Positions 43,925 through 56,091 are shown, counted from the stretch's first letter. The stretch: DNA of 64,000 nucleotides from Globodera rostochiensis (GCA_018350325.1 JAEVLN010000006.1:4268056-4332055), one strand, 5' to 3'. Numbers and translations are program-made. Notes: generated from the letters alone by a model not told the origin.

Positions 43925-44315
43925 ACCCCGGCCCCGCCATTCCCGTCCCAGTACAAAAGTGTCACTCCCGTCCCGCCATTTCCGTCCCAGTACAAAAGTG
44001 TCACTCCCGTCCCGCCATTTCCGTCCCAGTACAAAAGTGTCACTCCCGTCCCAACATTCCCGTCCCAGTACAAAAGTGTCACTCCCGTCCCAACATTCCC
44101 GTCCCAGTACAAAAGTGTCACTCCCGTCCCAACATTCCCGTCCCAGTACAAAAGTGTCACTCCCGTCCCGCCATTTCCGTCCCAGTACAAAAGTGTCACT
44201 CCCGTCCCGCCATTTCCGTCCCAGTACAAAAGTGTCACTCCCGTCCCGCCATTTCCGTCGCAGTACAAAAGTGTCACTCCCGCCCCAACATTCCCGCCCC
44301 CTACAAAATAGGTAT
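43925..44315. repeat. 39-bp minisatellite, about nine copies
   Basis: Unit gtcactcccgtcccgccatt + tccgtcccagtacaaaagt. As 39 is divisible by three, both strands carry ORFs of about 130 aa, which are artefacts. Confidence 0.9.
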
Positions 44316-44348
44316 GTTTTAGTTGCACGGCGCCGAGTATTATGATGG

Positions 44349-44585
44349 CTAAATTTGCAAAAGTTTCGGTTTATAAATTTTTAAGCGTAAACAGTTTAGG
44401 GGCGGTTTATGCAATTTTTGAATTCTTTTCTCACAATTCGCGGGGTCAACATTTTGCTGGGAGCAAATAAAACATTCAAATTTATGGAGATAATTCCCAA
44501 CAACGAACGCGTCCATCCCCCCGTTTTTGGGGTCACCATTTGCCCAAAAGTAACGTCCATTCAAATATCTTTCACATAATCCCAA
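44349..44585 (-). CDS. possible exon, unidentified protein
   Basis: Minus-strand frame reads CERYLNGRYFWANGDPKNGG, DAFVVGNYLHKFECFICSQQ and NVDPANCEKRIQKL. Composition looks coding with four cysteines, but no acceptor/donor pair or family could be assigned. It lies just upstream of the SPRYSEC gene on the opposite strand. Confidence 0.25.
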   Translation of the reverse strand: MGLCERYLNGRYFWANGDPKNGGMDAFVVGNYLHKFECFICSQQNVDPANCEKRIQKLHKPPLNCLRLKIYKPKLLQI

Positions 44586-44663
44586 CTTTCAGTCTATAAA
44601 TTATAAATTCATTCAAAACTTATTTTTAAAAACTAAAATAGAATTTTTAAAACAAATTAAAAC

Positions 44664-47600
44664 ATGTCAATTTCGACCGATTTAACCAATGGAACGGACA
44701 CAGCAGCTGATCAGGAGGGTAAGAAAAACGATTTAAATATTAATATTTATTAAAATCCTTTTATATGCCTAATTGCCAATGTTTACAGAATATGTGTGGA
44801 CAACTTTGACTAATTTTGACTCATCTACTGAAGAAGTGCGTCTTTTACGGGACAGAATTGTCAAATTGGAACACCAACAATCGATCGATTTGCCATTGAT
44901 CATGAAAATGGAACTGAAATTGAAGTTGAAGCAGATGGAGGGGGAATTGAAGAGAAAATGAATAGGCCTTTCGTGTCCCCCGTGGGACCGGGGATTCGGG
45001 ACTCAGAGGGTCGGGGCGGCGATCGGAGTCTGGCGATGGTCGATCGGCCAGCGGAGGCGCGTGGGGGAGGCCATACCCGAGGGAGGAACGTCCCGAACGC
45101 TGTGGCCCCTCCCTTTTCCCGGGCTTCCCCCATGCTTTCGGCATTCCCTTCCTCCTCCTCCTTTCCCCAATTCCGCCCTTCCCCCGGATCCAATCCCCTG
45201 ACTCATTCCACCATTCTTCCTCGCTCCAAACCATTTATTTCATCATGAACCTCCTCGTGCCAACAAATATTTATTCCATCAAAACGGTTTAACAAGTAAC
45301 GGCGAGATGATCAGCATGGCGAGGGCGGGGGGGGACGGAGCTGATGATCGGAGTAGGGGAGGAGGGGTGAAGGCGTATGGACGGGGTGGGGCGGAAGTGC
45401 CTGGGGGGGGGGGGTCAGGACACCAACCGAGAACTCACAACTTCACCAGAGTGGGGACGGACGGGAAGCGGGAGGAAGCCGGCTCGTTCTTCGGGGAAGA
45501 GCGAACTGATGGCTGCTGACCGGGATCGGCAGCCATCGCTTTCGCCCCTCCTTTTCTCGGTGATCGGGGGGGGGGCTCCTTCCCGCCCCTTTTTTGTCTT
45601 ACTGTGGGGGACGGTTTGCCCATACTCTCTTACACCTCCAATGTTCGGGGAAGTCCGTCCCTGGACTTTGGATTGAGCTGAGGGCCGATTCTGACAGTTC
45701 TGGGCCGGGAGTGTGAGGGCGGGTTGGGGGGGGGGGGGGTCGGTGGGCGAAAAATGAAAATGTGGTGAAAGCATTGATCAATCGATCCATCCCAGCATCA
45801 TGATCTTCTCATTCCTCATCATTCAATTCGTTGCCACCCCTGCGCCGTGAGGACATGCCGCACTCCGTCAATGCGTCGCTCATCTCCAAGCATTGACTCC
45901 GACTGTTGTTGCTGGTGCTGTTGATGGTGGTGTTGCTGGTACTGGTGTTGTTGTTGTTGTTGTTGTTGGGTCAGAGAGGGGGAGCGGGAGGGGGACGGGG
46001 ACGGGGTGGTGGAGCTGGGCCGGGGGTGGAGGATGTTTGTGGATGGGCGGTTGGTGGGACGGCGGTAGGGAGGAGGCGGGGAGGTAATGTGTGAGGGGGA
46101 GGAACGGTAAGAGGGAGGGGGCGCGAGCGAGGGGGCGGTGGGTGAGGGGATGGTGGGGGGGATAGGGGAGGCATTGCGGTGATGGGGGGGGGAGGGTCGG
46201 GAGTGCAAATAATGGGCGGAGTTGTGCGGGAATGTGGGGAGGGACGGGCGTGGTCGTTTGCGTGGGGGGGTGGACGGGGACGGAGAGCAGTGACGGGATG
46301 GAGTGGGAAGGTGGCGGGGATAGGGGATGGGGCTGAGTTGACGATGATGGTACTGAGGATGGGTGCGTGTGGGGGGATCTGAGTGAGTGGAGTTGAACTT
46401 GTTGCTGGGGCCGATGGGTCTTGATTCACTCTTTTGCGGGTGGGACGGAATGGGGTCTGGGATCGAGAGCGAGTTTGTAATGATGGGGTGCGGTCTGAGA
46501 TGGAATCAATTTGGGTTGCGAGGGTTGTGAGTCCTGTGTTCATTTCTCCGGTTAGGCGTGCAATTGCTTCATGTGCGCCATTGGTGCGGCGATTCAAGCC
46601 GCGTAAGCTACGATTGATTGCGTCTTCAAGACTTGAAACTTGGATTAGCACGTTTTCCACATCGCCAAGTTTTGCATGTGTGGTATGATTTCTGCCAGAG
46701 AAGATCTTTTGGTCAACCGCGGTTATGTCCAGATAGGGGGAGATGTCTTGAGGAGGGTCCGTCATGATGGGAGAGGGATGAGCGGAAGTGCGGGAGAGTG
46801 TTTGTGTTGGATAATCTCAGCTGGATGCAGTGCTGCACCCAGGAGCGTACTTTGAATTTGACCTGGGATGGGTTATGGTTCGGTACTTTGATGTGTGGGT
46901 TTGGGAGTAATGGGCTTTGGACGTGTGTGTTGCAATTGAATGTTCAAAGTGTGTGATAATCTAAAGGGATAGAGGGATTAACGAGAAAAACAAAAGAAGC
47001 GGTGAGGAGAAATAACAATTAAACGGATGATGAAAGCCTGCATGAGGAGCACATTGAAAGAATGAATGTGAATTGGAGTGGGAGGCTTGATCCCGGAGGA
47101 TAGGGGGTGGGGGGGGGGGTGGACGTGAACATGCAGCGATAATGGACTGTGTAATGGGACTCTCATTAGCCTGACACGCCTTTGCGTGGGAATGTGAAGA
47201 GCTCTTCCGCGAGACGGAAGTGATCGGTCTTTTGTCTTTGGACCGGAGGGCTAGTTTACTGTATAGCCGGATTTCCGGCATCGGAAATGAGTTTGGTTTG
47301 AAGTGTGCTCAGGGGAGTCTGACGGGGTCGGATTTGGAGTGAGTCGGGTTTTTTTTTTTCGGGCTCAATTCACAAAATTTGTACGAAAGGAACCTCAATT
47401 TGCCTTGTGCCGGGCTGAATTCACAACATTTTGGGAGACAAGACTCAATTCTCCTGTGCCGGGCTAAATTCACGAAGTTTTGGGAGCGGGAACTCAATTG
47501 CTCTGTGCCGGGCTAAATTCACGAAATTTTGGAGAGGAAACTCAAATTGTTTTGTGCCGGACTGAATTCACGAAATTTTGGAGAGGAAACTCAAATTGTT

Positions 47601-50600
47601 TTGTGCCGGACTGAATTCACGAAATTTTGGAGAGGGAACTCAAATTGTTTTGTGCCGGGCTGAATTCACGAAATTTTGGAGAGGAAACTCAAATTGTTTT
47701 GTGCCGGACTGAATTCACGAAATTTTGGAGAGGGAACTCAAATTGTTTTGTGCCGGACTGAATTCACGAAATTTTGGAGAGGGAACTCAAATTGCTTTGT
47801 GCCGGACTGAATTCACGAAATTTTGGAGAGGGAACTCAAATTGCTTTGTGCCGGACTGAATTCACGAAATTTTGGCGAGAGAACTCAAATTGCTTTGTGC
47901 CGGACTGAATTCACGAAATTTTGGAGAGGGAACTCAAATTGTTTTGTGCCGGACTGAATTCACGAAATTTTGGAGAGGTAACTCAAATTGCTTTGTGCCG
48001 GACTGAATTCACGAAATTTTGGCGAGGGAACTCAAATTGCTTTGTGCCGGACTGAATTCACGAAATTTTGGAGAGGGAACTCAAATTGCTTTGTGCCGGA
48101 CTGAATTCACGAAATTTTGGAGAGGGAACTCAAATTGTTTTGTGCCGGACTGAATTCACGAAATTTTGGAGAGGGAACTCAAATTGCTTTGTGCCGGACT
48201 GAATTCACGAAATTTTGGAGAGGGAACTCAAATTGCTTTGTGCCGGACTGAATTCACGAAATTTTGGAGAGGGAACTCAAATTGTTTTGTGCCGGACTGA
48301 ATTCACGAAATTTTGGAGAGGTAACTCAAATTGCTTTGTGCCGGACTGAATTCACGAAATTTTGGCGAGAGAACTCAAATTGCTTTGTGCCGGACTGAAT
48401 TCACGAAATTTTGGAGAGGGAACTCAAATTGTTTTGTGCCGGACTGAATTCACGAAATTTTGGAGAGGTAACTCAAATTGCTTTGTGCCGGACTGAATTC
48501 ACGAAATTTTGGCGAGGGAACTCAAATTGCTTTGTACCGGACTGAATTCACGAAATTTTGGAGAGGGAACTCAAATTGCTTTGTGCCGGACTGAATTCAC
48601 GAAATTTTGGAGAGGGAACTCAAATTGTTTTGTGCCGGACTGAATTCACGAAATTTTGGAGAGGGAACTCAAATTGCTTTGTGCCGGACTGAATTCACGA
48701 AATTTTGGAGAGGGAACTCAAATTGCTTTGTGCCGGACTGAATTCACGAAATTTTGGAGAGGGAACTCAAATTGTTTTGTGCCGGACTGAATTCACGAAA
48801 TTTTGGAGAGGTAACTCAAATTGCTTTGTGCCGGACTGAATTCACGAAATTTTGGCGAGGGAACTCAAATTGCTTTGTGCCGGACTGAATTCACGAAATT
48901 TTGGAGAGGGAACTCAAATTGCTTTGTGCCGGACTGAATTCACGAAATTTTGGAGAGGGAACTCAAATTGTTTTGTGCCGGACTGAATTCACGAAATTTT
49001 GGAGAGGTAACTCAAATTGCTTTGTGCCGGACTGAATTCACGAAATTTTGGCGAGGGAACTCAAATTGCTTTGTGCCGGACTGAATTCACGAAATTTTGG
49101 AGAGGGAACTCAAATTGCTTTGTGCCGGACTGAATTCACGAAATTTTGGCGAGGTAACTCAAATTGCTTTGTGCCGGACTGAATTCACGAAATTTTGGCG
49201 AGGGAACTCAAATTGCTTTGTGCCGGACTGAATTCACGAAATTTTGGAGAGGGAACTCAAATTGCTTTGTGCCGGACTGAATTCACGAAATTTTGGAGAG
49301 GGAACTCAAATTGCTTTGTGCCGGACTGAATTCACGAAATTTTGGAGAGGAAACTTGATTTTCTTCGGGGCCGGGATTGCTATTGGCCATATGTGTGGGC
49401 CCGTGGCTGTTTTGACTCAATTTGGGAGTGGCGGTGATTATGTGGACAGTGGTTCAGACCTTTGATTTGTCTAATGTTTCAAGCGTGCAAATTGTCGGGT
49501 GCGTGCATGTCAGTGTTGATAAGTGTAAAAATGTTGTTTGATCACGAGGCACACTTATTTTTATTTTGACAGTTGGGCAAGGGCCCCACCTTTCACGTGA
49601 GTTGATCAGTGCTGGGCAATTGAGCTCGTTTTGTTGGTGAAGGACAGAGGACGATGTCACTCGCGATCGGAATGTGGTGCCGGAATGGAGTCAGAGAACG
49701 GACTGGAGGTCGAAGGTGGCAATGCGAGGTCAGATGAATGGCAGCTGAAGTCGAGTTCGGTTCTGGCGGGGGAAATTTACGGGCTCGAGCAGTTCTTTCC
49801 TAAATTTTGGTTTGGGAGGGCAGATGCGATTGGGTTCGGGGCAGTTTTGATCAGAGGTTACCGAACTTTGGGGTTTGGACGGACTGAATGAGACGGGGGT
49901 CAGGTTTTTTGGTTTTCAGTGACCGATTTTCCCAAAACGGATTTTGGAGTCTACTCTAAAATGGTCCGAAGGGTTGGATTTTACCAGTTATGCCCCCGGC
50001 TTTGTTTAGTGGGGAGCGTGATTGCTTAGGTGAGACGGGCGGGGAGGGGATGGATGTCTTTAAACCTGGTTGGCGGGGCCTCTAAGATTGGCGCTTCCGG
50101 GTTGATGGACTCGGGAGCTGGCGCTTTGACTGATGGGGGGACGTCGATCGGATGCTCAGCAGAGGGCTGTTTGTCGGGAACCTTTGGGAGGGAATTTGGG
50201 GTAAGGTTTGACCCTTTTTCGGTGCTGTGTCGAGCCGATTTTGTTCACTCAATTTTGAACCTTTTGGATCGCCTGATGAATGCGGTGAGAGGAGGGTCGG
50301 TGGTCAGATCGGCGGAAAAGCTCGTTGGAGACAGAATGCGGACTCAAATTAACGGTAGTACAAATTAGATTTGCTAAATTTGGGTTACTGTAGTGTGGCG
50401 ATTGGAAGGGGGGGGGGGGGGGGGGGTGGGAAGCTTTGGAGGGAGTTACATCGATTGCACTTTTGATCACTAGTTTTTGAGCGGTTGGCGAAATTAATAC
50501 TAGAGGGGCTTGATCCTTTTGGTCCGATTGGATTTGGATGGGTGAATTTGGCTTGATTTAGTCAGACTTCGGATGGGAGGGACATTTACATTTTTTTGGT

Positions 50601-53600
50601 TGAAAACGCGAGTGGTGTGACTTTCTTTATTATTTTTCATTCAACGACCACTTCTGCTATTTTCTTTAAAGGCAACTATCGGGTGAGAGAGTGAAAGTAA
50701 GGATCATCCCCCGAGGGGCCGGAGACCGTTTTTGTGTCGGTGGATGGGAGGGGGGGGGGGAGGGGGAAAGTGGATGCATTCTCTCAGCTATCTGTTGATG
50801 ATGGCGATGAAGATTGTCAGCGGAGATGAGTGGGGGGGGGGGGAGAATTTGTTGCCTAATTGAACGCCGGGGGGGGGGGGAACGGAGAGAGTGAGCCGGG
50901 GGTGGGAGATATTGCCGATTGTGTTGCCTGTGGCGGGCAGAGAGAGCCGTGAGAGGCATTGCAGGCGCAGGGATGATGGGTCGCCGATTTGAATGACGGA
51001 TCGATTGGCCATTGGGCAGAATCCGTTGTGGGGAGGAAGGCTTTTGTGGAGAAGACGTTTTGCCGGTCGGAGGACCAAACCTTCGCATGGGGAGGGAAAA
51101 GGAGTGGCCGGGTTCGGGTTCCGGTGCTACCAGAAAATGAATAGGCCTTTCGTGTCCCCCGTGGGACCGGGGATTCGGGACTCAGAGGGTCGGGGCGGCG
51201 ATCGGAGTCTGGCGATGGTCGATCGGCCAGCGGAGGCGCGTGGGGGAGGCCATACCCGAGGGAGGAACGTCCCGAACGCTGTGGCCCCTCCCTTTTCCCG
51301 GGCTTCCCCCATGCTTTCGGCATTCCCTTCCTCCTCCTCCTTTCCCCAATTCCGCCCTTCCCCCGGATCCAATCCCCTGACTCATTCCACCATTCTTCCT
51401 CGCTCCAAACCATTTATTTCATCATGAACCTCCTCGTGCCAACAAATATTTATTCCATCAAAACGGTTTAACAAGTAACGGCGAGATGATCAGCATGGCG
51501 AGGGCGGGGGGGGACGGAGCTGATGATCGGAGTAGGGGAGGAGGGGTGAAGGCGTATGGACGGGGTGGGGCGGAAGTGCCTGGGGGGGGGGGGGGGTCAG
51601 GACACCAACCGAGAACTCACAACTTCACCAGAGTGGGGACGGACGGGAAGCGGGAGGAAGCCGGCTCGTTCTTCGGGGAAGAGCGAACTGATGGCTGCTG
51701 ACCGGGATCGGCAGCCATCGCTTTCGCCCCTCCTTTTCTCGGTGATCGGGGGGGGGGCTCCTTCCCGCCCCTTTTTTGTCTTACTGTGGGGGACGGTTTG
51801 CCCATACCCTCTTACAGAAGGACATGAAGAAGGAGTTAAAGGACATGAAGCAGTTGGAGGAAGAATTGAAGGACATGAAGAAGGAGTTAAAGGACATGAA
51901 GGAGTTGGAGGGGGAATTGGAGGAGGTCAAAGAAGAGTTAAAGGACATAAAGCAGTTGGAGGGGAAATTGGAGGAGGTCAACGAAGAGTTAAAGGACATA
52001 AAGCAGTTGGAGGGGAAATTGGAGGAGTTCAAAGAAGAGTTAAAGGACATGAAGGAGTTGGAGGGGAAATTTGAGGAGGTCAAGGAAGAGTTAAAGGGCA
52101 TGAAGGAGTTGGAGGCGGAATTGAAGGACATGAAGGAGTTAAAGGACATGAAGCAGTTGGAGGAAGAATTGAAGGACATGAAGAAGGAGTTAAAGGACAT
52201 GAAGGAGTTGGAGAGGGAATTGGAGGAGGTCAAAGAAGAGTTAAAGGACATAAAGCAGTTGGAGGGGAAATTGGAGGAGGTCAAAGAAGAGTTAAAGGAC
52301 ATAAAGCAGTACAAAGAGGAAATGAAGAAGACGAACGAATTGCTCAGCACAAAGCTTGAACAGATGGAGGAATGGAAAAAAATTGCCAAACTCGAGCTCG
52401 AAAATGTAATAAATATTCTAACAAAAATAATCTCTTTTTTTTTTACTTTTGCCATTTGTTCAGAAGGAACTCCGCGCCGAGTTGGCACATCAGAAACAGC
52501 TAAATGCTTGCAAGTGCATGACTGTAGGAGAGATGATAGACATGCACAAATTGAAGCAGCAACAGAACCAAACGAAGGAGAAAATTGGCAACATTCCAGA
52601 TTTTGTTTGGGGTTGCAGAGCAAAGAGCGCTGAGTTGGAACGTAAGCAGAAAGCTGATCAAGAGGGCCATCGTGCAAAGATTGACGAGGTGGGAACTTTG
52701 AATTATTTGAAAAATGAATTTAATTAATAAATTGATAAATTATAATTTTGTTCAAAATATAAACAATAAAAATTTGTTGTTCAGAAGACGGTCGAAGCAA
52801 AGGCCGGCGCTGAATTGGAACATCAAAAACTGGTGGAATACGGCTCCGGTCTCGGTAAAACACAAAAATTGACCCCCCTAAAAGTGATTTTGGAGAAATT
52901 TTGCAGCGTCCTTGGATTTCGGTAAATTTTTCTGTTTTATGTCCTTGAAAATCAACATGTCTGTCCTTGGAAATTGCCTTTACCCGCACCGAGCCCTGCT
53001 TTAACGACTTGGGTTTAAATCAAAAATTTTAATTCAATGTTAGGCCTAACCCCACAAAATTTCGGGGGCTCCTTTTTAAATGCTCTAAACGACTTGCTTT
53101 TTAAATGAAAATTTAAATTTAAAGTAAAAATTATTAGGCCTAACACCACAAAATCGATGGGATTCCGCTGCATGTCACGACAAACTCGCGATCATTGAGC
53201 CCGATCGATTGATTGTCGAAATTACTGGAAAGAATTCGAGTAAGCATATTATTGTCAAAGTGGTTTGATCAAAACGCTTTATGTAAAGAGTTCACAACTT
53301 TTTTTTTGAGTTGACTTTTACTTTTCTTATCGTTCTATGCTCGCTGAACGGCAAATTCCAAAAGGGAATTGCGGCATTTTTTACTATGAAGTAAAAATCT
53401 TAGGGAAGGAAAAGTATGTTAAATAAATGTAAATAAATAGTTGATGTGTTCAAAATGATTTAAATACATTTTTGCTTTTAAAAAAAAAATTTAGTGCCAT
53501 TTCAATTGGACTTGCGACCAAACAAATGCCATTGGACGACCATGTTGGACATTACAAAGGCACTTACGCATACGTAAATTATGGCAGACTTCTGGGTCAC

Positions 53601-54694
53601 ACGGTTAAGCCTTACGTCGGAGGGTTTGCCGACGGCGACGTTGTTGGCTGTGGCGTCAATTTGGCAACTCGCCAAATAATTTACACAAAAAATGGGCAGC
53701 GTTTGGGTGAGAGAGATTAATTAAATTAGGGCTGCTCGAGAGTCTCGGTCGAGAAATTTCTCGGTGTTTTGGGTCTCGGTCTCGAGTCTCGGAGCATTTT
53801 TTCGGTCTTCACGAGTCTCGGAGTCATTTTTTCGGTCTTCTCGAGTCTCGAAGTCATTTTTTCGGTCTTCTCGAGTCTCGGGGTCATTTTTCGGTCTTCT
53901 CGAGTCTCGGAGTCATTTTTTCGGTCTTCTCGAGTCTCGGGGTTATTTTTCGGTCTTCTCGAGTCTCGAAGTCATTTTTTCGGGCTTCTCGAGTCTCGGA
54001 GTCATTTTCGGTCTTCTCGAGTCTCGGGGTCATTTTTCGGTCTTCTCGAGTCTCGGGGTCATTTTTTCGGTCTTCTCGAGTCTCGGGGTTATTTTTCGGT
54101 CTTCTCGAGTCTCGAAGTCATTTTTTCGGGCTTCTCGAGTCTCGGGGTCATTTTTTCGGTCTTCTCGAGTCTCGGGGTTATTTTTCGGTCTTCTCGAGTC
54201 TCGGAGTCATTTTCGGTCTTCTCGAGTCTCGAAGTCATTTTTTCGGGCTTCTCGAGTCTCGGGGTCATTTTTTCGGTCTTCTCGAGTCTCGGGGTTATTT
54301 TTCGGTCTTCTCGAGTCTCGGGGTCATTTTTCGGTCTTCTCGAGTCTCGGGGTCATTTTTTCGGTCTTCTCGAGTCTCGGGGTTATTTTTCGGTCTTCTC
54401 GAGTCTCGGAGTCATTTTCGGTCTTCTCGAGTCTCGGGGTCATTTTTCGGTCTTCTCGAGTCTCGGGGTCATTTTTCGGTCTCGAGTCTCGGTAAATTTC
54501 ATGTCTCGAGCATCACCAACTGTTTGTTGGCAAATGCTTTACATTTTAATTGCTTTTAATCGTTTTCAGACACGGCCAATTTATTCGTCGACTCTTTCGA
54601 TTTATTTCCGTGTGTTACGCTGTTCTTTCCTGGCGCCAAAATCGAAGCAAACTTTGGGCCAAACTTCAAATTCAACGTTGTCCTTGAGATTTAA
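44664..54694 (+). CDS. SPRYSEC-type SPRY-domain protein with long coiled coil, split by LTR element
   Basis: Exons: 44664-44718 ([18 protein letters not shown]); 44789-44952 continuing at 51821-52405 ([17 protein letters not shown], then [18 protein letters not shown] heptads); 52464-52688; 52785-52854; 53138-53239 ([16 protein letters not shown]); 53311-53413 ([11 protein letters not shown]); 53495-53706 ([38 protein letters not shown]); 54570-54694 ([19 protein letters not shown]). All phases agree, giving 546 aa if the insertion is ignored. The C-terminal 180 aa is a complete SPRY/B30.2 domain of the cyst-nematode SPRYSEC/RBP group. There is no signal peptide, so this member may be intracellular. 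The LTR element breaks exon 2, so the present allele should not give the full protein. Confidence 0.85.
44953..45634 (-). repeat. LTR (3' in element orientation)
   Basis: Direct repeat of 51132-51816; on the plus strand begins agaaaatgaataggccttt and ends catactctcttaca. Confidence 0.88.
45819..46765 (-). pseudogene. retroelement ORF: coiled coil, proline-rich, polyglutamine; frameshifted
   Basis: Starts [20 protein letters not shown] at 46765. Residues about 30-95 are helical ([20 protein letters not shown]). A long proline/serine-rich tract follows, then polyQ/H encoded by repeated ttg/gtt on the plus strand at 45905-45970. The first ORF (264 aa, ends 45971) and the polyQ part (to 45819) are in different frames, joined in a C-rich run. 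Position inside an LTR element suggests a gag-like or accessory protein. No zinc knuckle is visible, so the assignment is tentative. Confidence 0.4.
47340..49360. repeat. 49-bp minisatellite, about 40 copies, inside LTR element
   Basis: Unit ggactgaattcacgaaattt + tggagagggaactcaaattg + ctttgtgcc. Variants (gcgaga, gaggta, ttgttttg) repeat with a period of about ten units (490 bp), so the array grew by amplifying blocks. Confidence 0.92.
51132..51816 (-). repeat. LTR (5' in element orientation)
   Basis: Direct repeat of 44953-45634; ends cataccctcttaca beside GAAG. The primer-site-like sequence lies on its inner side. Confidence 0.88.
53750..54500 (+). repeat. 29-32 bp minisatellite in last SPRYSEC intron
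   Basis: About 24 units of cggtcttctcgagtctcggg + gtcattttt. It lies wholly between the exon ending at 53706 and the one starting at 54570, so it does not disrupt coding. ORFs up to 322 aa here are artefacts. Confidence 0.9.
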
Positions 54695-54977
54695 AAGAAA
54701 CCGAAAAATGATTTGTTTTTTGTTTGGTTTTCGATAGTTAATATTTAATAACAAAATTTGGCATTTTCTTTTTTTAACACATTTTCGTTTTATTGCGCTT
54801 ATTGTTTGGTTAAGTTAAATTTTTTTGGATAAATTGTCGTTTTACGCATTCACTTTGGATTGGCGTGGCATGTGTGAAATTCGCTAAATTTGTGTCGATA
54901 TTCTTACCAATAATTCTTGCTAAAATTTAAAGAAAAGTGTATTTGCGTACCCGGAAGGCCAACTTTCTCTAATTTAG

Positions 54978-55023
54978 ACCACCCATCCGATGAGCTGCGA
55001 CTTTTACGGGCCAAATTGCTACT
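54978..55023 (+). pseudogene. SPRYSEC exon remnant
   Basis: After tctaatttag the sequence reads HPSDELRLLRAKLL and runs into GTAAGATT. This matches the leucine-rich start of exon 2 of the SPRYSEC gene ([11 protein letters not shown]). No other exons are recognised nearby; it is probably a decayed tandem relative. Confidence 0.4.
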
Positions 55024-55890
55024 GTAAGATTCCAAGTTTTATTAAATTTTATAAAAAAATTCAATATTAAAATTTTAAAACGTTTATTTGTGCTGTGCCA
55101 ACATTAGAGCCTACAAACTTAAGCCCAAAAGGCACAACAGTATGGCATGGCAGATTAAATCAATATTAAAAGTTGTTGTTTAACAAAACGCCAATGTTAT
55201 TTCTTCACTCTCCTAAAGTGCCAACAAATTCCAATATGGATGTCCCCGGCACATTGAAGATGAGAAGCTCAATTTTACCAAATTAAGCAACAGAACCTAC
55301 CTTTTAAAAAAATAATTTGAACCGGATCCGGATAATCCGGATTTCAGCAAAAACCCGGATTACGTCTTACCGGATCCGGATACTCCGGGGCCGGGTCCGG
55401 TTTCTAGATTTTACTATTAAATATTAATGGGGCACTTTTCTTGCGTACATAACATTAAATTGTTTTTTGTGCCATCATTAAACAAAAGCCTAATGCAATG
55501 GCATCCGTAGCAAAAGTGATTTACAGAAAAACCAAATTTTGGGATTGTTGTCGCATAACCCTGACCCTCTACCACAAACACTTAAAAAAATCCAAAACTT
55601 TTAACTGCTGAATTGTTAAATTTTAAGATTTCCCAAACCCAAAACGGAAAAAATTGCCAATTTATTGACCAAATTCGTAACAAATTGAACCAAAACAAGG
55701 GTTTAGAGAGGGGGTGCCAAAGTTACATATTTATACATATGGAAAGCATTTGTCATAATTTTTTGGATTTTCTACTTTGCCATTTTTTGAATTTGGAATT
55801 TTTGTACAATTTCTTTTGGTTTTTTGGAAGAACCTTACTAAACATGATCAAAGTTTAATATTTGGCATACTGTTGCTAAAAAATCAGGTT
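55024..55890. other. no gene recognised
   Basis: AT-rich with a ccggatccgg simple repeat at 55310-55420. The ORF at 55613-55858 is low complexity and unsupported. Confidence 0.35.
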
Positions 55891-55990
55891 CAGGGGCTTG
55901 GAATTGGTTGAAAAGGAGGTCCGATTCGGAATTCTACGCCCCCGAACAGGCCTAGAAACACCTTTTTAGCGATTGAAAAGTAAAATTGTT
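55890..55990. repeat. half of a fold-back core
   Basis: ggttgaaaaggaggtccgat + tcggaattctacgcccccga + aaacacctttttagcgattg. This is one arm of the core found paired in 15235-15740 and 61277-62042. Confidence 0.5.
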
Positions 55991-56028
55991 TTTTCAAAAA
56001 ATAATTGTAGGTTAGACGATGTCATAAG

Positions 56029-56091
56029 TAGAGATCGGACCGATCGAGATTCTTAATCGAAATCTCGATCGATCCCTAAGTCCGATCTCTA
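56029..56091. mobile_element. 63-bp hAT-type micro-MITE
   Basis: TAGAGATCGGACCGATCGAG ... AGTCCGATCTCTA with exact GTCATAAG on both sides (56021-56028, 56092-56099). Almost the whole element is a palindrome. Confidence 0.85.

Larger units (their letters stand above)
44953..51816 (-). mobile_element. LTR retroelement (non-autonomous) inserted in SPRYSEC exon 2
   Basis: Two direct repeats of about 683 bp (44953-45634 and 51132-51816) are nearly identical, differing mainly in a poly-G run and one T/C near the end. They are flanked by the 4-bp duplication GAAG (44949-44952, 51817-51820). Read on the minus strand the LTR runs TGTAAGAG...CATTTTCT. A primer-binding-like TGGTAGCACCGGAACC follows directly (about 51116-51131). 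No reverse transcriptase, protease or integrase is recognisable in the 5.5-kb interior, which holds one proline-rich ORF and a 2-kb minisatellite. Near-identical LTRs indicate recent insertion. Confidence 0.85.

Noticed and set aside
50666..51088. Proline-rich minus-strand ORFs next to the right LTR
   Set aside because: G/C-run-rich sequence gives overlapping open frames. No domain, and not distinguishable from chance.
51781..52677. 298-aa minus-strand ORF ([12 protein letters not shown] repeats)
   Set aside because: Shadow of the SPRYSEC coiled-coil exon on the plus strand.
53764..54737. ORFs of 243 and 322 aa (SSRVSESFF repeats)
   Set aside because: Intron minisatellite. Only the last about 40 codons overlap a real SPRY exon, which uses a different frame and start.
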